A stretch of DNA of 36,383 bases from Stenotrophomonas sp. PS02298 (GCF_029959445.1 NZ_JASCOR010000028.1:1-36383); one strand, 5' to 3'; counted from the stretch's first letter, positions 1-8,279 are shown. The notes: generated from the sequence alone by a model not told the origin. A program made the numbers and translations.

Positions 1-137
1 TTGATTAAACGTCTGCAAGATGGACAGTCATCCATTCCTGCAGGCGTCCTCACAAGATACCTGCGCATACTTTCAAAGAACTTCGAATCAGGCCTCAGCG
101 CCTTCTTCGTAGGCTGCGACGTTTCCGCCGTAGCGAG
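1..137 (-). other. rRNA operon leader (5' end of rrn transcript)
   Basis: Read on the minus strand, this is the transcribed leader between the rrn promoters and a 16S rRNA gene that would begin just beyond base 1. A boxA-like antitermination site (GTTCTTTGAAA on the minus strand) lies at 71-81. It is followed by a hairpin at 13-43 with an ATGGA/TCCAT inner stem and CTGCA/TGCAG outer arms, of the sort involved in 16S precursor folding or processing. The last bases, GTTTAATCAA on the minus strand, resemble the sequence immediately before 16S in xanthomonads. No part of the mature 16S is visible, so the identification rests on the promoters, boxA and position. Confidence 0.75.
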
Positions 138-143
138 CCGCCC

Positions 144-171
144 ATTATAGCCGGCTTTTCTGCTTCGTCAA
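144..171 (-). promoter_or_regulatory. rrn promoter, proximal (P2)
   Basis: On the minus strand the sequence reads TTGACG (complement of 166-171), a 16-bp spacer, then a perfect TATAAT (complement of 144-149), followed by a GC-rich discriminator GGGCGGCTCG. The GC-rich discriminator and short spacer are typical of rRNA promoters under stringent control. The -35 hexamer sits in the right arm of an imperfect inverted repeat at 167-195. The module is nearly repeated 103 bp upstream. Confidence 0.85.
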
Positions 172-246
172 CACCTTTTTTGAGAGGTTGTTGACTCGGC
201 GGCTTCAAGGTTGAGCCCGAGGGCTTTTCGTCGAAGCGAGCCGCCT

Positions 247-274
247 ATTATGGCAGGCTTTTTGTTTCCGTCAA
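247..274 (-). promoter_or_regulatory. rrn promoter, distal (P1)
   Basis: On the minus strand this reads TTGACG (complement of 269-274), a 16-bp spacer and CATAAT (complement of 247-252), then AGGCGGCTCG. It is a diverged copy of the proximal promoter, with the same spacing, discriminator and flanking inverted repeat (270-297). This indicates that a promoter module of about 65 bp was duplicated. Confidence 0.8.
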
Positions 275-352
275 CACCCTGTTTCGAGGTTGGTGACGTC
301 GTTTCTTGGTGTCGGTCACTGCTGTGATCGGCGCCGTGAAGCGAGGAGGTGG

Positions 353-380
353 ATTCTAGACATCTTTGTGAAAATCGCAA
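353..380 (-). promoter_or_regulatory. Possible third upstream rrn promoter
   Basis: On the minus strand TTGCGA (complement of 375-380) and TAGAAT (complement of 353-358) are separated by 16 bp, the same spacing as the two clear rrn promoters downstream. The hexamers match consensus less well and the discriminator is not the shared GCGGCTCG. It could be a weaker far-upstream rrn promoter or a chance match. Confidence 0.4.
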
Positions 381-583
381 TCACTTTTTGTTGCAGAGCG
401 ACAAATCGGGGGTTGGGGCCAGAGTCGGCAAAGTGCGGCGGTGCCTTGCTCCTGCTTTCGCTCTTTTGTCGCCCACTACTTGCTGATGATCAGATCTGGA
501 GCAAGGGCCGATGCCTTGCTGGGCAGGTGGTGCGGAACGCTTGGTTCACCTGGTTGGGCGCTGCCCAGCTTCAACGCGAAGAG

Positions 584-703
584 CTGCCCTCACCCCAACC
601 CCCGCTCCGCGCCCCGGCCCTTACGCTGGCGCAAGGGCGTTCGATGGGCAGCGAACCAATGGTTCGCAAGCTGCCCCTCTCACCCCGCGAGCGGGAGAGG
701 GGC
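584..703. repeat. Pair of chromosomal palindromic repeats upstream of benE
   Basis: Two related repeat units lie here: a CCCTCACCCCAACCCC-type segment from about 587 and a CCCCTCTCACCCCGCGAGCGGGAGAGGGG hairpin at about 674-702. The same family appears at about 14.6 kb, inside recD and in the mlaF-mlaE gap. The remainder of 381-785 holds no convincing gene; open frames crossing it have no recognisable domains and run through the repeats. Confidence 0.7.
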
Positions 704-785
704 TATTGCTCCCCTACTTTTGTCTGCGACCTTAGAGCGGCTTGCTGGGCCACAATGCGGGTTGATCCGTTGCACCTCCATATAG

Positions 786-1976
786 ATGACCAATCCGGCT
801 CCGCGTTCGTTCTTCCGTGATCTCTCGCTGCCTGCGGTGGTTGCAGGCTTCATTACGGTGCTGGTGGGCTTTGCCAGCTCAGCGGTGATCGTGTTCCAGG
901 CCGCGCAGGCCGTAGGTGCCGGGCAGGCCGAGATTGCGTCGTGGATGTGGGCGCTGGGCATCGGCATGGGCGTGACCTGTATTGGTCTGTCACTGCGCTA
1001 CCGGATGCCGGTGGTGACGGCTTGGTCTACCCCGGGCGCGGCAATGCTGGTGGTCGGGGCAACCACGCTGCCGCTGTCCGATGCGATCGGTGCATTTGTG
1101 CTGGCCGCTTTGATGGGTGCGTTGGCCGGTTTCTCGGGGGTGTTCGAGAAGGCGATGCGAAGGATCCCTGTGTCGCTGGCCTCAGGCATGTTGGCCGGTG
1201 TGCTGCTGCGCTTTGGCCTGGATGTCTTTGTATCGGTGAACACCCAGCCGTTGCTGGTGCTGTTGATGTTCGCCACCTACCTGGTGGGGCGGCGCTGGTT
1301 GCCGCGCTACGCGGTGATTGCGACCTTGCTGGTGGGTGTGGCGGTCGCCAGCGGCAAGGGGCTGATGCATATGGAACAGGTGCAGCTGCAGATGGCGCTG
1401 CCGGTGTTCACCATGCCGACGCTGTCCTGGGCGGCGCTGTTCGGCATCGCCCTGCCCTTGTTCATCGTGACCATGGCCTCGCAGAACGTGCCGGGCGTGG
1501 CGGTGTTGAAGGCCTCTGGTTATGACGCGCCGATATCGCCGGTGATCGGCTGGATCGGCGTGGTCAACACGGTGCTGGCGCCATTCGGTGGCTATGCCTT
1601 GAACCTGGCCGCGATCACCGCGGCGATCTGCATGGGCCGGGATGTGCATGAGGATCCGGCGCGCCGTTACACCGCTGCGGTGAGTGCTGGCGTGTTCTAC
1701 ATCGTGATCGGCTTGTTCGGGGCGACGGTTGCGGCGGTGTTCGCGGCGTTCCCCAAGGAGTTGATTGCGACGCTGGCCGGTATCGCCCTGCTCGGCACCA
1801 TCGGCAACAGCCTGGCGGTGGCCTTGAAGGAAGAGGCCGAGCGCGAGCCGGCGCTGGTGACCTTCCTGGTGACGGCATCGGGATTGTCGATGGCGGGTAT
1901 TGGCTCTGCGTTCTGGGGGCTGGTGGCCGGCGTGATCACCTTGCTGGTGCTGCGTCGGCCCACCGCCCCACGCTGA
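786..1976 (+). CDS. benE: BenE family benzoate/H+ symporter-like transporter
   Basis: A 396-residue, almost wholly hydrophobic protein with about a dozen predicted membrane segments, matching the BenE/YdcO family of inner-membrane aromatic-acid transporters (benzoate-proton symport in characterised members). Family hallmarks include TAWSTPGAA at residues 78-86 and the later NLAAITAAICMGRDVHEDPARR-type segment in the second half of the protein. Length is normal for the family. The ATG at 786 gives a typical BenE N-terminus (SFFRDLSLPAVVAGF), although no strong ribosome-binding site is visible. No benzoate catabolic genes are nearby, so the substrate is uncertain, as for E. coli YdcO. The gene stands alone and converges with the DUF2628 gene 23 bp downstream. 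Confidence 0.88.
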   Translation: MTNPAPRSFFRDLSLPAVVAGFITVLVGFASSAVIVFQAAQAVGAGQAEIASWMWALGIGMGVTCIGLSLRYRMPVVTAWSTPGAAMLVVGATTLPLSDAIGAFVLAALMGALAGFSGVFEKAMRRIPVSLASGMLAGVLLRFGLDVFVSVNTQPLLVLLMFATYLVGRRWLPRYAVIATLLVGVAVASGKGLMHMEQVQLQMALPVFTMPTLSWAALFGIALPLFIVTMASQNVPGVAVLKASGYDAPISPVIGWIGVVNTVLAPFGGYALNLAAITAAICMGRDVHEDPARRYTAAVSAGVFYIVIGLFGATVAAVFAAFPKELIATLAGIALLGTIGNSLAVALKEEAEREPALVTFLVTASGLSMAGIGSAFWGLVAGVITLLVLRRPTAPR

Positions 1977-1999
1977 AAGCGCGGCAGAGCTACCCGGCT

Positions 2000-2548
2000 T
2001 CAAGCCAACCCGACCCACACACGCAACGCCACCGCCGCGGCCAGGCCTGCGACCAATACCGGGTAGCTGGTGCCGCCACGGCGCTCCAGCTCGCTGCCGA
2101 CGCGGTGCTCGGCACCGGGATGGGCATGCTCGACCTTGCGCACCAGACGCTGGCAGTGCCGCAGGTACAGGGCGTTGGCCACCAATCCAAGCCCGGCCTT
2201 CAGCACGAAGAAAACCGCATAGATCACGGCTTGCGGTGCACCAGCCAAGGCAATGACGAAGGCCAGCGTTTCGCTGACGACGAAGAACAGCAGTGCCACG
2301 AGATACATCTTGCGGAACAACAGCCAGTACACCCCGAACAGGAAGGCTGGCCAATGCCATGGACGGGGAGGCAGTGGGTGCGCGCTATGCAGGTTCCAGC
2401 GTCGCTGGTAGATCTCGAAGTTGTCGCCCACCGCTCGCTTCAGGCGTGCGGTGCGCTGCTCCAGCGATACCGGTTCACTGACTGCGCCGGTACCCACCAA
2501 CGGTGCGGCATACGGGTTGCTCGAATGCCGCGTCGATATCTCGTCCAA
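2000..2548 (-). CDS. DUF2628 domain membrane protein
   Basis: A 182-residue protein with an N-terminal soluble segment and three or four hydrophobic helices. The central WPAFLFGVYWLLFRKMYLVAL segment (about residues 66-86) is the hallmark of DUF2628, small bacterial inner-membrane proteins of unknown function. The start is a TTG at 2548, chosen because AAAGGA lies 7 bp upstream and no in-frame ATG occurs until the membrane region. It follows the transglycosylase-epimerase gene by 32 bp on the same strand and may be cotranscribed with it. No catalytic motif is visible. Confidence 0.8.
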   Translation of the reverse strand: MDEISTRHSSNPYAAPLVGTGAVSEPVSLEQRTARLKRAVGDNFEIYQRRWNLHSAHPLPPRPWHWPAFLFGVYWLLFRKMYLVALLFFVVSETLAFVIALAGAPQAVIYAVFFVLKAGLGLVANALYLRHCQRLVRKVEHAHPGAEHRVGSELERRGGTSYPVLVAGLAAAVALRVWVGLA

Positions 2549-2580
2549 GGGGTAGTCCTTTGCGATGGGCAGTACCGCGC

Positions 2581-4740
2581 TTACAACGGCTTCACCTCGA
2601 ACACCTGCTTGAGGACGTGGCGTCCGCCGGGCGCCAGCTCGATCACGTCAGGGCCGGCGTTGGCGGCCTCCACGCAGACGTAGTTGCGCCACGCTGCACC
2701 GATGTCGTCCATCTTCGCGGCACCGGCTTCGCCTGCATTCCAGACCACGGCAGTGCGGCTGCCGCTGGTACTGATGTCGATGGCCCGCTTGAAGCCCGGG
2801 TCGCGCAGCACGTAATGACCACCGGCCTGGGTGTAGAGGCGGTCGCTGCGGCCGGGGTCACGCGGGTCACGCAGGTTCCAGTCACCCTTCTGCACGTGGG
2901 CGTTGCCGCTGTCGAGCTTGTCCAGGTAGGTGAGTCCATCCAGCCCGGTGACATCCACCTTCAAGGCGTCGCTGACATTGAAGTAGTTGTGCAGGGCCTG
3001 GGTGAAGCTGGTCGCCTGGCTGCCGGTGTTCTCGGTGACCAACTCCTGCTCAAGGGTGCGGCCGATGCGCACCACCATCTGCAGGCGCAGCCCGAGGTTG
3101 TCCATCGGCGGCGGTGCAAGGGTCAACACCACGCTGCCATCGGCTTCGCGACGGGCGTTGCGCAGCTCCCAGGCAACAGTGCGCACGAAACCATGCGCAG
3201 GCACGTCGTTACCCTGCCCTTGCCGCGAGAAATACGGCCAACATACCGGCGCACCGCCACGGATGGGCGTGGGCGGCTGCTTGGCGCTGGGCGAGAGCCA
3301 CATCACGTCCTGGTCACCATTCGGCACGAAGGACAGCAACTGGCCACCAAACACGCTGATGGCGGCGGTGGAGAACGGGGTTTCCACCTTCCAGGCGCTG
3401 AACCCCTTGAAGTCGCCTGTGCTCAGGCCCTGCACATCCTTCATTGAAACGCTGCTCCGTACGATCGGTGATTGGACAAGTTGCTGGTAATTGGGCGGCA
3501 GCTGGAACGCCGTCGGCTGCGCCGGCTTGGCGCTGCGCAGTGCCTGCAGGATGCGGGTGCCGGCACGGCCGTCTGCGTTCTTCCAGCCGAGGCGCTGCTG
3601 CTCGACCTGGATGGCGCGGCGGGTGGCGGTGCCGACCATGCCATCGGCGCTGCCGATATCGTGCCCGCGCGCGAGCAGCAGGGTCTGCAGTTCGCGGCGC
3701 TCGTCGCGGCCGATACCTGGGTCATCGGTGGGCCAGGCCGCGCTCAGACCGCTGCCGCCGCGCAGGCGGTCGGCCAAGGTGGCGATCGCCAATGCGTAGC
3801 TCTCGGCGGCGTTATAGGAATAAATCGCGTCGTAGTTGCGGAACACCAGCAAGGCCGGCCCCTTGGCACCGGCCGGCAGCAGCAAGGCGGCATTGCTGTC
3901 GTCGCCGATGGCCGCTACCTGCAGCGCTTTGCCGTCGGCCAGGGTGATACCCAGCGCGCGCCAGTCCGCCAACGGTTTGCGCTTGGTGCGGCCGGCAAGT
4001 GCGGCGTTGAAGTTGGCCGGGATGCGGACTTCCACGCCCCACGGCTGGCCGGTACGCCAGCCCGACTGCTTCAGGTAATTGGCGGTGGAGGCCAGCGCAT
4101 CGGGAATGCTGGCGACCAGGTCACGGCGGCCATCGCCGTCGCCGTCCACCGCGATGCGGGCGTAGGTGGATGGCATGAACTGGGTGTGGCCGAAGGCGCC
4201 GGCCCAGGAGCCGGTCAGGCCATTCGGGTTCAAATCGCCTTTGTCGATCAGCCTGAGCAGGGCCAGCAGTTCGCCCTTGAAGAAGGGCTGGCGGCGGCCG
4301 TTGCAGGACAGGGTGGCCAGCGACTGCAGCAACGGGCGCTTGCCGAACACGCGACCATAGTCACTTTCCACGCCCCAGACCGCGACGATGGTGGCCGGGT
4401 CGACACCGTACTGGGCACTGACCTGGTCCAGCAGCGCACGGTGCTGGCTGAGCAGCGCGCGGCCATCGGCGATACGACGGCTGTCCACCAGCGAGGCCAG
4501 GTAGTCCCAGATCGGGGTGGTGAACTCGGGCTGCGCGTCGAGCAACGGCAGCACACTCAGGTCGGGCGTGATGCTGCTGAAGACCTGATCAAATTTTTCG
4601 CCGCTGATGCCCTGGGCAACGGCAGCGGCCTTGAGTGAGGCGCCACAGCTGCCGAAGTCGGTGATTGCGGCCTGGGCAGGGATGGCCAACGTGAGCACCG
4701 CCATCGTGGTGCCTGCACGCAGCAGGTTGATCGGGTTCAT
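2581..4740 (-). CDS. Lytic murein transglycosylase (MltB-type) fused to hexose-6-phosphate epimerase (YeaD-type)
   Basis: One uninterrupted 719-residue frame contains two proteins that are usually separate. Residues 1-24 are a signal peptide ending near AQA. Residues about 28-325 form an MltB-like SLT_2 lytic transglycosylase domain with the expected catalytic glutamate in VWGVESDYGR (E125) and the GAFGHTQFMPSTY segment (181-193), which would cleave peptidoglycan glycan strands in the periplasm. Residues about 340-402 are a PG_binding_1 domain. Residues about 433-719 match D-hexose-6-phosphate mutarotases, with HGFVR (His516), LHNYF (His584) and CVEAAN (Glu691). The start is supported by AAGGAG 7 bp upstream. 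An internal ATG (codon 433, base 3444) with GGAG about 10 bp before it could start a free cytosolic epimerase. As a fusion, the epimerase would be exported, where hexose phosphates are not expected. Confidence 0.88.
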   Translation of the reverse strand: MNPINLLRAGTTMAVLTLAIPAQAAITDFGSCGASLKAAAVAQGISGEKFDQVFSSITPDLSVLPLLDAQPEFTTPIWDYLASLVDSRRIADGRALLSQHRALLDQVSAQYGVDPATIVAVWGVESDYGRVFGKRPLLQSLATLSCNGRRQPFFKGELLALLRLIDKGDLNPNGLTGSWAGAFGHTQFMPSTYARIAVDGDGDGRRDLVASIPDALASTANYLKQSGWRTGQPWGVEVRIPANFNAALAGRTKRKPLADWRALGITLADGKALQVAAIGDDSNAALLLPAGAKGPALLVFRNYDAIYSYNAAESYALAIATLADRLRGGSGLSAAWPTDDPGIGRDERRELQTLLLARGHDIGSADGMVGTATRRAIQVEQQRLGWKNADGRAGTRILQALRSAKPAQPTAFQLPPNYQQLVQSPIVRSSVSMKDVQGLSTGDFKGFSAWKVETPFSTAAISVFGGQLLSFVPNGDQDVMWLSPSAKQPPTPIRGGAPVCWPYFSRQGQGNDVPAHGFVRTVAWELRNARREADGSVVLTLAPPPMDNLGLRLQMVVRIGRTLEQELVTENTGSQATSFTQALHNYFNVSDALKVDVTGLDGLTYLDKLDSGNAHVQKGDWNLRDPRDPGRSDRLYTQAGGHYVLRDPGFKRAIDISTSGSRTAVVWNAGEAGAAKMDDIGAAWRNYVCVEAANAGPDVIELAPGGRHVLKQVFEVKPL

Positions 4741-4793
4741 CCATACGCTCCTTGCACTGGAGCTTGATGATAAGCGGTGTGGTTGCGTTTGGT

Positions 4794-4895
4794 TGTGGGA
4801 GCGGCGTGAGCCGCGAGGCTGAAGGTGTCTGGGGAGGCGAAAGCCAAAAGCACCCCTCCCCAGCCCTCTCCTGCGCGTAGCGCAAGGGAGGGAGC
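4794..4895. repeat. Two palindromic repeat types in the transglycosylase-ychJ gap
   Basis: At 4794-4822 lies a hairpin of the TGGGAGCGGCGTGAGCCGCGA type, also found at 13.9, 14.0, 35.5 and 35.6 kb. At 4849-4895 lies a unit with CACCCCTCCCCAGCCCTCTCC followed by a short GCGTAGCGC palindrome and AGGGAGGG, the type also seen at 14.5 and 21.8 kb. Both are non-coding. Confidence 0.7.
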
Positions 4896-4901
4896 GGAAG
4901 C

Positions 4902-4976
4902 GTAGTGCCGAGCCATGCTCGGCAGAGGCTTCACCGGTAGGGCTCCAGCCGACGATGGCTCGGCTCCACTAGGGAT
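4902..4976. repeat. SMAG-like REP pair
   Basis: The left unit starts with GTAG and forms a hairpin with TGCCGAGC/GCTCGGCA arms (4902-4924). A second, diverged unit in opposite orientation (about 4937-4970) has AGCCGA/TCGGCT arms. The GTAG head plus short GC-rich stem matches SMAG elements described in Stenotrophomonas maltophilia. No RAYT transposase gene is in the window. Confidence 0.7.
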
Positions 4977-5024
4977 CGCTGCCGCTGCCGCTGCCTCGCC
5001 CCGCCGCGCGGGAAGCCGCGTGCT

Positions 5025-5420
5025 TCAGCCGGCTGCATCCAGGTAATACCAGCGCCCGTCGATGCGCTGGAAGCGGCTGTGCTCGACCATCTTCACCGCG
5101 CTGCCACCGCCTACGCGATAGCGGGCGGTGAACTCGACTTCAGCTGTGTCTTCGCCGGTGACTACCTGTCGCTTCACGCTCAGGCCCAGCCATTGCGTGC
5201 GCTGGCCGGGAGCGTCTTCCAACGAAAGCGTGGCCGGGCGGGTGTCCGGGTGCCAGCTGGCCAACAGGTAGTCGACGTCCTTGAGTACATAGGCGCTGTA
5301 GCGCGAACGCATCAGTGATTCGGCGTCCGCCGCGGCCTGGCCGGCGTGGTAACGGCCACAGCAGGCCGCGTAGGCCTGGTCGCGGCCGCAGGGACAGGGA
5401 GTAGTTGGAGATATCTGCAT
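5025..5420 (-). CDS. YchJ-like SEC-C motif protein (UPF0225)
   Basis: A 131-residue protein with an N-terminal SEC-C zinc-binding motif, [17 protein letters not shown] (cysteines 9, 11, 20 and 21), and a following NTF2-like region ([23 protein letters not shown]), the YchJ/UPF0225 arrangement. Function is unknown; SEC-C motifs bind zinc. The start at 5420 places the motif at the N-terminus as in the family. The frame stays open further upstream, but that part runs antisense through the decayed exporter copy and lacks family similarity. The gene diverges from that remnant. Confidence 0.85.
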   Translation of the reverse strand: MQISPTTPCPCGRDQAYAACCGRYHAGQAAADAESLMRSRYSAYVLKDVDYLLASWHPDTRPATLSLEDAPGQRTQWLGLSVKRQVVTGEDTAEVEFTARYRVGGGSAVKMVEHSRFQRIDGRWYYLDAAG

Positions 5421-5506
5421 CGCTGCATTTTCATCCACGGACGCTGCGGTTCCAAGCGATGGCCCGACGCTGAGCGTATGACGGCGCATCCTGCGCCGGC
5501 GTTGCC

Positions 5507-5693
5507 ATGCTGGCGTTGTTGCCACCCGGACCGTCGTAGCCACTGTACCCATGGCAGCAACCGGCGTCCGTGTCGCCATGGTCGGCACACGAATGGCGCT
5601 GCCGATGGCACGCCATTGATCCGCAAGCCTTTCCTTGTGCTGCTGGTGATGTTCATCGCGCACAAGGCAAGGGACAGCTTGGGTGGCGTGTAA
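5507..5693 (+). pseudogene. Internally deleted remnant of a TauE/SafE exporter gene
   Basis: This is a decayed copy of the intact exporter gene at 7460-8239. The first codons read [10 protein letters not shown] then a stop, matching MLELIPPELPW of the intact gene. About 200 codons are then missing, and the sequence resumes with [17 protein letters not shown] (against MAAANVLGAVTGTRLAL). A frameshift leads to [16 protein letters not shown]...DSL (against GTPLIRKLFVVLVVVL...DTF) and a stop at 5691-5693. Nucleotide similarity also extends upstream of the start, from about 5450 (shared TTCCAAGCGAT and GAGCGTATG). It has an early stop, a large deletion and a frameshift, so it cannot make a working exporter. 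Confidence 0.85.
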
Positions 5694-5788
5694 CCACGCG
5701 GTTTGTGGACAGTTGCCTGCACATTGTTTTCTTGCCGATTCACGTCACATATTTGCGCGACTCCCGCCAACCCCCGGATGGGGCAGCC

Positions 5789-7426
5789 ATGAAACGCCGC
5801 CATGTGATCGCTGCAATTTTCTTGCTTGCGGGCTTGCTGCTGGGTTGTCTTCCCGTGTTCTACGCTTTGCATCAGGCACGACAACAAGCCATCGGCGACA
5901 AGTACAGGGAGCTGGATGATGTGGCACTGGGGCTTGATCGGCGCGTGCGCAATGCACTCGTCATGCTGACCAGAATGCATGCCGAAATGTCGGCCAGGGG
6001 TGAGGCCGCGTGCAGCCCTGCGGGCATCCGGCATCTGCAACAGGTAGCGGCGCGAACCCAGATCTCCATCGCGGCGTTGTATCTGGAGGACCATCGCGTG
6101 GTCTGCTCCTCCAGCGATCCGCTGATGCAGCAATTGGTGCTTGGGCACGCGTCACCGAAGCGCGCCGACGGCATCCGTGTCTTTTCCGATGCGCGGCTGC
6201 CCGGCGTGCGTGACCGCAGCTATGCGGTATTGGAGAAGGAAGGCTATGCATTGTTGGTATACCCGGAGGGCGTGATCGCGCCGTTCGTCCGTGCCGACCT
6301 GTCATTGGGCCTGTTCACGCCCCGCAACGGCCTGTACAGCGTCCGCAACGGCGGCGTGCTCGATCACTGGGCATCCTCCGCCAGCACTGCGCGCGCATCG
6401 AGCCGTTTTCTGGATGCCGATGCGGGTTACCTGGTGGTACGGCACATCATGCAGGGCGGAGACGACGGCGTGATCGTCGCCACGCCAATTGCCACCATCG
6501 ATGCCCGCATGGCCCGGTTCGGGCGTTGGTTCATTCCGGCCGGCATCGTGATCGGCTTGAGCGTGCTGGCGAGCGTGCTGCTGCTCAGCCGGCATCAGCT
6601 ATCACCGCGCAACCAGTTGCTGCGTGCGCTCGGAAAAGGTCACTTCTACCTGCTGTACCAGCCGCTGATCGATCTGCACGATGGCCGCTGCATTGGCGCC
6701 GAGGCATTGCTGCGTTGGCAGTATGAGCAGGCCACGGTACTGCTGCCTGACCGTTTCATTCCGATCGCTGAAGAATCCGGGCTGATCCAGCAGATCACAC
6801 GGCAAGTGCTGCAACTGGTGGAAAAGGACATGAGCAGCTTCCTGCGCCGCATGCCGACCTTCCGCCTTGCGGTGAACCTGGCGGCCAGCGATCTGCAATC
6901 GGAACAGACACCCGGGCTGCTGGGCGAGATGCTGCAGAACATCGGCCCGGGCTGTGGTCAATTCGTGGTGGAGGCCACCGAGCGAGCGCTGTTGGAAGAG
7001 ACCAGTGCATTGAGCGTGCTCGACGCGATCCGCGCACTGGGTATTGAACTGGCCATCGACGATTTCGGCACCGGCTATTCCAGTCTGGCCTACCTGGCCA
7101 CCTATCCGTTCGACATCCTCAAGGTGGACAAAAGCTTCACCTCCACCGCCTGCACCCAGGCGGTGACCAGCCAGGTGGCTGAGCACATTCTCGACCTCGC
7201 CCACACCCTGGGCATGCAGACCTTGGCCGAAGGTATTGAAAGCACGGAGCAGGCTGACTTCTTCCGCTCCCGTGGGGTGTTGTATGGCCAAGGCTATCTG
7301 TTCGGCCGGCCGATGAGCGCCGAGGCGCTGTTCCAGTTTGTGGCTGCCGACACCCGTGCATACCAACCTGCGCTGCATGGGCAATTGCCGCGCGGCCCCG
7401 TTCCAAGCGATACACCGCCGCACTGA
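5789..7426 (+). CDS. CSS-EAL cyclic-di-GMP phosphodiesterase (copy 1)
   Basis: A 545-residue inner-membrane protein. A first transmembrane helix (about 6-27) is followed by a periplasmic CSS-motif domain with cysteines at 75 and 106 (the CSS itself is 106-108), a second helix at about 247-267, and a cytoplasmic EAL domain from about 275. Phosphodiesterase residues are present: EAL (305-307), Asn363, Glu395, DD (424-425) in IDDFGTGYSS, Lys445 and Glu481 in AEGIE. It should therefore hydrolyse c-di-GMP. In E. coli CSS-EAL proteins the cysteine pair senses periplasmic redox state through Dsb proteins. The ATG at 5789 is chosen because it matches the N-terminus of the paralogue at 8335. It is one half of a tandem duplication with the exporter gene. 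Confidence 0.9.
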   Translation: MKRRHVIAAIFLLAGLLLGCLPVFYALHQARQQAIGDKYRELDDVALGLDRRVRNALVMLTRMHAEMSARGEAACSPAGIRHLQQVAARTQISIAALYLEDHRVVCSSSDPLMQQLVLGHASPKRADGIRVFSDARLPGVRDRSYAVLEKEGYALLVYPEGVIAPFVRADLSLGLFTPRNGLYSVRNGGVLDHWASSASTARASSRFLDADAGYLVVRHIMQGGDDGVIVATPIATIDARMARFGRWFIPAGIVIGLSVLASVLLLSRHQLSPRNQLLRALGKGHFYLLYQPLIDLHDGRCIGAEALLRWQYEQATVLLPDRFIPIAEESGLIQQITRQVLQLVEKDMSSFLRRMPTFRLAVNLAASDLQSEQTPGLLGEMLQNIGPGCGQFVVEATERALLEETSALSVLDAIRALGIELAIDDFGTGYSSLAYLATYPFDILKVDKSFTSTACTQAVTSQVAEHILDLAHTLGMQTLAEGIESTEQADFFRSRGVLYGQGYLFGRPMSAEALFQFVAADTRAYQPALHGQLPRGPVPSDTPPH

Positions 7427-7459
7427 GCGTATGCTGTCGCGCCCTGCGCCGGAGTTGCC

Positions 7460-8239
7460 ATGCTGGAGTTGATCCCCCCCGAACTGCCCTGGCTGCTGGT
7501 CATCGCCTTCATCGCGGGGCTGGTGGATGCGGCGGTCGGCGGTGGTGGTCTGATCCAGTTGCCGGGTTTGTTCACTGCCCTGCCGCAGCAGACACCAGCA
7601 GCCCTGCTCGGCACCAACAAGTTCAGTTCGGTGTTCGGTACCGGCGCCTCGGCATTGCGCTATGCGCGCGCGGTGCGCTTCCCGTGGCGGCCGGTGCTGT
7701 TGGCAGCCGCCGCCGCATTTGCGTTCTCCTTCCTCGGCGCCACCGCGGTGACGCTGCTGTCCAAGGAGGCGGTACGGCCATTGGTGCTGACCCTGCTGAT
7801 CGTGATGCTGGGCTATACGCTGGCCAAGAAGGACTTCGGTGCGCTGCACCGGCCACGCGAGGTTGGCCGCCGGGAGTTGCTGATCGCGCTGGCGATGGGC
7901 GGGGTGATCGGTTTCTACGATGGTTTCTTCGGGCCGGGCACCGGCAGCTTCCTGATCTTCCTGTTCGTGCGGTTCTTCGGACTGGACTTCCTGCGTGCCT
8001 CGGCTGCCTCCAAAGTGGTCAATCTGGCGACCAACGTGGCAGCATTGTCGTTCTTCGTGCCCAGCGGCAATGTGCTGCTGGCGCTCGCCATTCCGATGGC
8101 GGCGGCCAATGTGCTGGGCGCAGTGACCGGCACCCGGCTTGCCCTGCGCGGTGGCACCCCATTGATTCGCAAGCTTTTTGTGGTCCTGGTAGTGGTACTG
8201 ATCACACGCATGGCCTGGGATACCTTCAGCGCCGCGTGA
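7460..8239 (+). CDS. Sulfite exporter TauE/SafE family protein (YfcA-like)
   Basis: A 259-residue polytopic membrane protein of the TauE/SafE (DUF81) family, putative anion or organosulfur exporters. The N-terminal half-repeat has the typical FIAGLVDAAVGGGGLIQLPGL and LGTNKFSSVFGT segments, and the second half has GFYDGFFGPGTGSFLIF. Length fits the family. It starts 33 bp after the first CSS-EAL gene and is followed 95 bp later by the second. A truncated relative lies before the first CSS-EAL gene, so this is the surviving exporter of a duplicated pair. Substrate cannot be read from sequence. Confidence 0.88.
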   Translation: MLELIPPELPWLLVIAFIAGLVDAAVGGGGLIQLPGLFTALPQQTPAALLGTNKFSSVFGTGASALRYARAVRFPWRPVLLAAAAAFAFSFLGATAVTLLSKEAVRPLVLTLLIVMLGYTLAKKDFGALHRPREVGRRELLIALAMGGVIGFYDGFFGPGTGSFLIFLFVRFFGLDFLRASAASKVVNLATNVAALSFFVPSGNVLLALAIPMAAANVLGAVTGTRLALRGGTPLIRKLFVVLVVVLITRMAWDTFSAA

Positions 8240-8279
8240 AGCCGGCTTGCACATAGATAAATATCAATCGCTGGAAATT

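Noticed and set aside
290..820. An open frame of 176 codons between the rrn promoters and benE
   Set aside because: It runs through the candidate third rrn promoter and palindromic repeats, overlaps the benE start, and shows no known domain or ribosome-binding site.
5421..5663. Upstream extension of the YchJ-like protein by 81 residues
   Set aside because: The extension is antisense to the decayed exporter copy and lacks family similarity, and the SEC-C motif belongs at the N-terminus.
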